From: SZUA-186 sp041552135
Lineage (GTDB): Bacteria; Pseudomonadota; Gammaproteobacteria; UBA9214
NCBI GenBank assembly: GCA_041552135.1
Contig: JBFELL010000119.1
Span: forward strand, 1 to 8,821
DNA: 8,821 bases
Reading direction: 5' to 3'
The notes below the pieces were generated by a model. It saw only the letters and a program-made list of their open reading frames with translations. It was not told the origin of the DNA and made no database searches. A program made the position numbers and the translations under genes. This document shows, in pieces, positions 4,627-8,821 of the stretch (within the stretch, counting starts at the first letter, position 1; each line of letters begins with the position of its first letter).

Positions 4627-5424
4627 TCAGCCAAACAGTTGTGCCAGCTTCTCCCCCGGATCCGGGGCCTTCATAAAGGCCTCGCCGACCAGAAAGGTAT
4701 GCACCCCGCGCCCGCGCATCAGCGACACATCATCGGCGGTATGAATACCGCTCTCCGTCACCACCAGGCGATCGTCGGGAATCTGCCCGAGCATGTCCAG
4801 CGTGACATCCAGGCTGGTCTCGAACGAGCGCAGGTCGCGGTTATTGATGCCGATCAGCGGCGCCGGCGTCTGCAGCGCCCGCTCCAGCTCCGTCGCGTCA
4901 TGCACCTCGACCAGGCAGTCCATCTGCAGGTGTTCCGCCAGTTGCAGCAACTCCGCCAGCATGGCGTCTGCCAGGGCCGCGACGATCAGCAGGATACAGT
5001 CCGCACCGATCACGCGCGCCTCGTAGACCTGGTAGGGGTCGATAATGAAATCCTTGCGCAGCACCGGCAGTGCGCAGGCCGCCCGCGCCTGCTGCAGGTA
5101 GGCGTCCGCCCCCTGGAAGAAATCGATATCGGTCAGGACCGACAGGCAGGTCGCCCCGCCCCGCTCGTAGCTCGCGGCGATCTGCGCCGGCTCGAAGTCC
5201 TCGCGCAACACACCCCGACTGGGTGACGCCTTCTTGATTTCGGCGATGACTGCCGCTCGACCAGCCGCAACACGGGCGCGCAGCGCCGACAGGAAGCCGC
5301 GCGGCGCATCTGCCTCCGCCACCCGCCGACTGAGTTCCTGCAGGCTGACGGCCCGGTTGCGCGCATCGATCTCCTCCATCTTGCGGGCGAGGATCTTCTT
5401 CAGGATGTCGGGAGTCTCTGTCAT
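4627..5424 (-). CDS. trpC: Indole-3-glycerol-phosphate synthase
   Basis: This cytoplasmic (beta/alpha)8-barrel enzyme closes the indole ring, converting carboxyphenylamino-deoxyribulose phosphate to indole-3-glycerol phosphate. The 265 residues are those of a monofunctional TrpC; there is no fused TrpF domain as in E. coli. Key segments are AEIKKASPSRG (Glu62, Lys64), LRKDFIIDPYQVYEAR with the catalytic lysine at 124, LVEVHD with Glu173, GINNRDL with the conserved asparagines at 194-195, and the phosphate-binding TESGI (224-228) and LVGEAFM. It starts 9 nt after the trpD stop and has no strong Shine-Dalgarno of its own, so translation is probably coupled to trpD. It is the last gene of trpEGDC. 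Confidence 0.97.
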   Translation of the reverse strand: MTETPDILKKILARKMEEIDARNRAVSLQELSRRVAEADAPRGFLSALRARVAAGRAAVIAEIKKASPSRGVLREDFEPAQIAASYERGGATCLSVLTDIDFFQGADAYLQQARAACALPVLRKDFIIDPYQVYEARVIGADCILLIVAALADAMLAELLQLAEHLQMDCLVEVHDATELERALQTPAPLIGINNRDLRSFETSLDVTLDMLGQIPDDRLVVTESGIHTADDVSLMRGRGVHTFLVGEAFMKAPDPGEKLAQLFG

Positions 5425-5433
5425 GGCATCTGC

Positions 5434-6450
5434 TCAGAAGGCGTTAGTCACACGAATCAGCGAAGCGAGCGTTTCGCGCGCCCTGCCGTTTGCCAGCACC
5501 TCACCTGCCCGTTCGATACCCTCGGCCAGCGACCCGGCGATGCCCGCTGCGTAGATCGCGGCCCCGGCATTCAGCATGACAATATCGCGCGCCGGACCGG
5601 GCCTGTCATCCAGCACTTCGTTGATTATCGCCAGGCTCTGCCCGGCATCGGCAACGGTGATAGCCGACAAGTCCGACAGCTCCAGGCCGAACTCCCCGGG
5701 AGTCACCGTGTAGACCGTGATATCGCCGTCTTTCAGTTCTGCAACGCGGGTGGGTGAACCGATACTGATTTCATCCAGCCCGTCCTCGGCATGCACCACC
5801 AGCACATGCTCGCTGCCAAGGTGCTGCAGCACCCGGGCGAGCGGCTCGACCCACTGCTCGCTGAACACACCCAGCACCTGGTTGGGTGCAGCGGCCGGAT
5901 TGGTGAGCGGCCCGAGCAGGTTGAACAGGGTACGCACGCCCATTTCCTTGCGCGGCCCGATGGCATGCCTCATGGCGCTATGGTGCTGCGGCGCGAACAG
6001 GAAGCCGACACCGACCTGCTCGATGCAGCTGGCCACCTGTTCCGGCGTCAGGTCCAGCCTCACGCCGGCGGCCTCCAGCACATCGGCGCTGCCGGAACGG
6101 CTGGAGACGGACCGGTTGCCGTGCTTGGCGACCCGGCCGCCGGCCGCCGCGGTCACCAGTGCGCTGGCCGTGGAAATATTGAAGGTGCTGGCCCCGTCAC
6201 CGCCGGTACCGCAGGTGTCGACCAGGTGCGGCCCGCCCGCCTCGACCTGCGTGGCAAGCTCGCGCATCACGCGGGCAGCGGCGGCGATTTCATCGACCGT
6301 CTCCCCCTTCATGCGCAGGCCGATCAGGAAGCCGCCGATCTGTGCCGGCGTCGCCTGACCGGTCATGATCAGGCGCATGACGGCCTCCATGTCAGCGGTA
6401 TCAAGATCGCGCTGTTCAGTGACAGCCCGTATAGCGGCTTGCATATCCAT
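5434..6450 (-). CDS. trpD: Anthranilate phosphoribosyltransferase
   Basis: This enzyme joins anthranilate to 5-phosphoribosyl-1-pyrophosphate (PRPP) to give phosphoribosylanthranilate. At 338 residues it is the monofunctional form, not the E. coli TrpG-TrpD fusion. The PRPP- and anthranilate-binding motifs are intact: DTCGTGGDGASTFNIST (78-94), KHGNRSVSSRSGSAD (109-123), the acidic metal-binding DGLDE (223-227), and GPRKEMGVRTLFNLLGPLTNP at about 165-185. ATG 6450 has a strong Shine-Dalgarno (GAGGAG, 6-nt spacer), the best of the operon. The gap after trpG is 31 nt. Confidence 0.98.
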   Translation of the reverse strand: MDMQAAIRAVTEQRDLDTADMEAVMRLIMTGQATPAQIGGFLIGLRMKGETVDEIAAAARVMRELATQVEAGGPHLVDTCGTGGDGASTFNISTASALVTAAAGGRVAKHGNRSVSSRSGSADVLEAAGVRLDLTPEQVASCIEQVGVGFLFAPQHHSAMRHAIGPRKEMGVRTLFNLLGPLTNPAAAPNQVLGVFSEQWVEPLARVLQHLGSEHVLVVHAEDGLDEISIGSPTRVAELKDGDITVYTVTPGEFGLELSDLSAITVADAGQSLAIINEVLDDRPGPARDIVMLNAGAAIYAAGIAGSLAEGIERAGEVLANGRARETLASLIRVTNAF

Positions 6451-6481
6451 GAGCTCTCCTCGCGGCTTCAGTCAGTAAGGG

Positions 6482-7060
6482 TTACTGTTCGAGAAAGTTG
6501 CGCAGCAGGTCATGCCCGCAGGCGGTCAGGATCGACTCGGGGTGAAACTGCACACCCTCGACCGGCAGGTCCCGGTGCCGCACACCCATGATCTCGTCCA
6601 TGGCGCCCTGCGCATCCTCGGTCCAGGCCGTCACCTCGAGGCAGTCCGGCAGGGAGGCCGGTTCTATTACCAGGGAATGGTAGCGGGTCGCCTCGAACGG
6701 CTGCGGCAGGCCCCTGAACACGCCCGTGTCGCCGTGCACAATCATGGACGTCTTGCCGTGCATGATTTCACCGGCATGCACGATCCTGCCGCCGAATGCC
6801 TGGCCGATACTCTGGTGGCCCAGACACACGCCCAGTATCGGCACCTTGCCGGCAAACCGCTTGATGGCCTCCACGGAAACACCGGCCTCGTTCGGCGTGC
6901 ACGGCCCGGGGGAAATCACGATCTTCTCCGGACCCAGCCGCTCGATCTCGTCCAGCGTGATCCGGTCATTGCGGTGGACCTGAACATCTGCACCCAGTTC
7001 CCCGAGATACTGCACCAGGTTGTAGGTAAAGGAGTCGTAATTGTCGATCATGAGCAGCAT
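6482..7060 (-). CDS. trpG: Anthranilate synthase glutaminase subunit
   Basis: This is a class I glutamine amidotransferase of 192 residues that hydrolyses glutamine and channels ammonia to TrpE. The catalytic triad is present: Cys79 in LGVCLGHQSIGQAFGG, and His173 and Glu175 in VQFHPES. The N-terminal MLLMIDNYDSFTYNLVQYL and the oxyanion-loop motif ISPGPCTPNEAG are typical. The open frame extends 27 codons upstream into trpE, but homologues start at ATG 7060. GGGGGTG lies upstream and the trpE stop is only 2 nt before it, a spacing that favours translational coupling and equal amounts of the two subunits. The very similar PabA also serves folate synthesis. In many bacteria one amidotransferase serves both TrpE and PabB; the trp context supports TrpG as its main role. 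Confidence 0.96.
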   Translation of the reverse strand: MLLMIDNYDSFTYNLVQYLGELGADVQVHRNDRITLDEIERLGPEKIVISPGPCTPNEAGVSVEAIKRFAGKVPILGVCLGHQSIGQAFGGRIVHAGEIMHGKTSMIVHGDTGVFRGLPQPFEATRYHSLVIEPASLPDCLEVTAWTEDAQGAMDEIMGVRHRDLPVEGVQFHPESILTACGHDLLRNFLEQ

Positions 7061-7062
7061 GG

Positions 7063-8550
7063 TCACACCCCCGACAGGCCGCGGCTGGCCATGGCAACGG
7101 CACGAAAGATCGCGCGGCCCTTGTTCATGGTCTCTTCCCACTCGCTGGCCGGCACCGAATCGGCGACAATGCCGGCGCCTGCCTGGATGTGCAGCGTTCC
7201 GTCTTTAATAACCGCGGTACGGATCGCAATGGCGGTATCCATGTTGCCCGACCATGACAGGTAGCCCACGGCCCCGGCATAGATGCCGCGCTTTACGGGC
7301 TCCAGCTCGTCGATGATCTCCATGGCCCGTATCTTGGGTGCACCGCTTACCGTGCCGGCGGGAAACGTTGCGCGCAGCACGTCGATCGCGCTCATGCCCT
7401 GGCGAATACGCCCGGTGACATTGGAGACGATATGCATGACATGGGAGTAACGCTCGACCACCATCTTCTCGGTCAGCTCGACACTGCCGGTTTCACTAAC
7501 CCGGCCGGTATCGTTGCGGCCGAGGTCGATGAGCATCAGGTGTTCGGCCAGCTCCTTCGGGTCGGCCAGCAAATCGGCCTCGAGCGCCCTGTCGGCCTCC
7601 TCGTCCGCGCCCCGTGGCCTTGTGCCGGCGATCGGCCTGACCGTAATCACGTCATCCTCGAGGTGGACCAGGATCTCCGGCGACGAGCCGACGATGTGAA
7701 AATCGTCCATGTCGAGGTAGTACATGTAGGGCGAGGGGTTGAGGCTGCGCAGGGCCCGATACAGGTCCAGCGGCGGGGCCGTATACGGGATCGACATGCG
7801 CTGCGACAGGACCACCTGCATGGCGTCCCCCTCGACGATGTAGTCCTTGATCCGGCCGACGGCCGCCTCGAAGCCCTCACGGGTGAAACCGGAAACAAAA
7901 TCCGTTTCCTCGACCTCGCCGGCGGGCGCATCACCGGCCTTCGCATAGACGGAATTTGCCGTACGCAGTCGACCGGCAAGCTCGTCCAGCCGCGCCTGCC
8001 CCTGCGCCAGGGCATTGTCAACCGCCGGGTCCACGTGCGCGACCAGCAACAGCGTACCTGCCAGGTTGTCGAACACGACCAGCTCATCGGACACCATGAG
8101 CAGGATATCCGGGCTGCCGATCAGATCCGGCTTGTCGAACCTTGCCAGCCGCGGCTCGATGTAGCGCACCGTGTCATAGCCGAAATAGCCGACCAGCCCG
8201 CCGGTAAACCGCGGCATGCCAGGCAACTCCGGCGCATGGAAACGGCCCTGGAAGGTCTTGATCCAGGCCAGCGGGTCATCGACGACGGCACGTTCCACCG
8301 TCCTGCCGTCCTGCAGGACGTCGACCTGCGGCCCGCTGATGCGCACCACGGTGCGGGAGGGCAGACCGATAATCGAGTAGCGCCCCCACTTCTCGCCGCC
8401 GTGAACCGACTCGAGCAGGTAGGAATACGGCCCGTCCGCCAGTTTCAGGTAGGTACTCAGCGGCGTATCGAGGTCCGCGAGTATTTCCCGTGTTACCGGG
8501 ATCCGGTTGTAGCCTTCCCCGGCCAGGGAAGCGAAATCTTCAGGTGTCAT
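7063..8550 (-). CDS. trpE: Anthranilate synthase component I
   Basis: This chorismate-binding enzyme of 495 residues uses ammonia from TrpG to make anthranilate, the first committed step of tryptophan synthesis. The N-terminal domain carries the LLES motif (residues 45-48 in YSYLLESVHGGEKWGRYS), whose serine belongs to the tryptophan feedback pocket, so inhibition by tryptophan is expected. The C-terminal catalytic domain has PIAGTRPRG, LMLIDLGRND, FPAGTVSGAPKIRAMEIID and IQAGAGIVADSVPASEWEE. I chose ATG 8550: GAGGG lies 8 nt upstream, and homologues begin with an MxxEEF-like sequence. A GTG at 8559 would add three residues but would overlap that ribosome site. It follows gph after a structured 127-bp gap and precedes trpG by 2 nt. 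No Trp-rich leader peptide is seen upstream. Confidence 0.97.
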   Translation of the reverse strand: MTPEDFASLAGEGYNRIPVTREILADLDTPLSTYLKLADGPYSYLLESVHGGEKWGRYSIIGLPSRTVVRISGPQVDVLQDGRTVERAVVDDPLAWIKTFQGRFHAPELPGMPRFTGGLVGYFGYDTVRYIEPRLARFDKPDLIGSPDILLMVSDELVVFDNLAGTLLLVAHVDPAVDNALAQGQARLDELAGRLRTANSVYAKAGDAPAGEVEETDFVSGFTREGFEAAVGRIKDYIVEGDAMQVVLSQRMSIPYTAPPLDLYRALRSLNPSPYMYYLDMDDFHIVGSSPEILVHLEDDVITVRPIAGTRPRGADEEADRALEADLLADPKELAEHLMLIDLGRNDTGRVSETGSVELTEKMVVERYSHVMHIVSNVTGRIRQGMSAIDVLRATFPAGTVSGAPKIRAMEIIDELEPVKRGIYAGAVGYLSWSGNMDTAIAIRTAVIKDGTLHIQAGAGIVADSVPASEWEETMNKGRAIFRAVAMASRGLSGV

Positions 8551-8619
8551 TGCCCTCACCCTCGAGAATGCCTGCAGCGATGAAACAGTTACTCAAACAG
8601 CGTGCAACCGCGCCATCGG

Positions 8620-8645
8620 CTGCTGAGGTAATTCTTTATCAGCAG
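8620..8645. repeat. Inverted repeat CTGCTGA/TCAGCAG before trpE
   Basis: A perfect 7-bp inverted repeat (8620-8626 and 8639-8645) with a 12-nt AT-rich spacer sits in the middle of the 127-bp gph-trpE gap. It could be an operator for a dimeric regulator or an RNA hairpin in the trpE leader. No U run follows on the minus strand, so it is not a terminator. Symmetry alone does not tell which. Confidence 0.4.
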
Positions 8646-8676
8646 GCAGTCCTCTCCGGTGATTGCCGGCATTGCA

Positions 8677-8707
8677 ATCATGCCGCTTTTGCCAGCAGCG
8701 GCATGAT
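8677..8707 (-). repeat. 10-bp hairpin across the gph stop codon
   Basis: ATCATGCCGC (8677-8686) and GCGGCATGAT (8698-8707) are perfect reverse complements with an 11-nt loop, and they include the last codons and the stop of gph. The arm at 8677-8686 can alternatively pair with CGGCAT at 8667-8672 (6 bp, 8680-8685). Two mutually exclusive RNA hairpins are therefore possible at this junction. No U run follows. Confidence 0.5.
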
Positions 8708-8821
8708 CTCGGTCATGGTATCGATCACGGCATCCGGATGCGCATCGCGAATGTCCTCACCGTGATTGTAGCCGTAGCTCATACAGACAATCTGGAACCC
8801 GGCCGCCCGCGCGGCCTTCAC
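8678..8821 (-). CDS. gph: Phosphoglycolate phosphatase, C-terminal fragment
   Basis: Only the last 47 codons are in the window; the gene continues past the right edge. The C-terminus reads VKAARAAGFQIVCMSYGYNHGEDI, then a DAHPDAVIDTM segment, and ends LLAKAA. This is characteristic of the haloacid-dehalogenase-type phosphoglycolate phosphatase Gph: the MSYGYNHG-like strand and the PDAVID motif are shared with E. coli Gph. The enzyme dephosphorylates 2-phosphoglycolate, from DNA end repair or from Rubisco oxygenation if present. A gph-trpE order is common in gammaproteobacteria, often behind rpe, so trpEGDC may be read through from gph. Identification rests on this short tail, but the motif is distinctive. 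Confidence 0.85.
   Translation of the reverse strand: MKAARAAGFQIVCMSYGYNHGEDIRDAHPDAVIDTMTEIMPLLAKAA

Noticed and set aside
5717..6591. Overlapping plus-strand frames opposite trpD and trpG
   Set aside because: They are shadows of conserved enzymes on the minus strand and have no independent support.
7432..8583. Long plus-strand open frame of 383 codons opposite trpE
   Set aside because: It is the complement of a clear trpE. Its composition (rich in Arg, Gln, His, Asp, Val) is typical of antisense frames in GC-rich genes, and it has no recognisable domain.
8589..8672. 27-codon minus-strand frame between gph and trpE as a trp leader peptide
   Set aside because: It contains only one Trp codon, lacks a Shine-Dalgarno, and no terminator hairpin with a U run follows it.
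1..8821. CRISPR array, insertion sequence, prophage or defence genes
   Set aside because: No spaced direct repeats, transposase or integrase motifs, or defence domains were found. Every larger frame is a housekeeping gene or its antisense shadow.

Overview
The window is a housekeeping stretch of a GC-rich gammaproteobacterial chromosome. The evidence is a close E. coli/Pseudomonas-type CRP, an E. coli-class SpeD, a Coq7-type ubiquinone hydroxylase, and the gene order (gph)-trpE-trpG-trpD-trpC / crp / osmC / speD / coq7. From memory, that order closely matches the vfr neighbourhood of Pseudomonas, except that trpE is joined to trpGDC here. I cannot name the genus; a free-living Chromatiales- or Pseudomonadales-like lineage is a guess. 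I see no insertion sequence, integrase, CRISPR array, toxin-antitoxin pair or phage gene.

Layout from left to right. Positions 1-79 hold no assignable gene, only short inverted repeats. Positions 80-1052 carry the minus-strand unit rplM-rpsI-tRNA-Gln(CUG), closed by a textbook intrinsic terminator at 80-104. Positions 1053-1497 are gene-free but not empty. A minus-strand consensus-like promoter, a 10-bp stem-loop, a CCUCC-rich segment and a strong intrinsic terminator with nine U residues together look like a small RNA of about 100 nt, or a transcription-attenuating leader of rplM. A small thioredoxin-like [2Fe-2S] ferredoxin gene (minus, 1498-1806) then diverges from coq7 (plus, 1886-2530). 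coq7 converges on speD, and the two 3' ends share a perfect 11-bp inverted repeat. speD lies behind an OsmC/YhfA-like gene in one minus-strand unit. That unit diverges from crp, and a perfect TGTGA-N6-TCACA site lies between them, so CRP probably regulates itself and perhaps its neighbour. crp converges on trpC, the last gene of trpE-trpG-trpD-trpC (minus). The 3' end of gph (phosphoglycolate phosphatase) enters from the right edge.

How the genes work together. TrpE and TrpG form anthranilate synthase, TrpD attaches the phosphoribosyl group, and TrpC closes the indole ring, so the cluster converts chorismate to indole-3-glycerol phosphate apart from the TrpF step. TrpF, TrpB and TrpA are not in the window. 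SpeD supplies decarboxylated S-adenosylmethionine for spermidine, but no speE is nearby. Coq7 performs one ubiquinone ring hydroxylation. RplM and RpsI are ribosomal proteins L13 and S9.

I found no new multi-gene system. The observations most worth following are the putative small RNA or attenuator upstream of rplM, the perfect CRP operator, and the structured gph/trpE junction.
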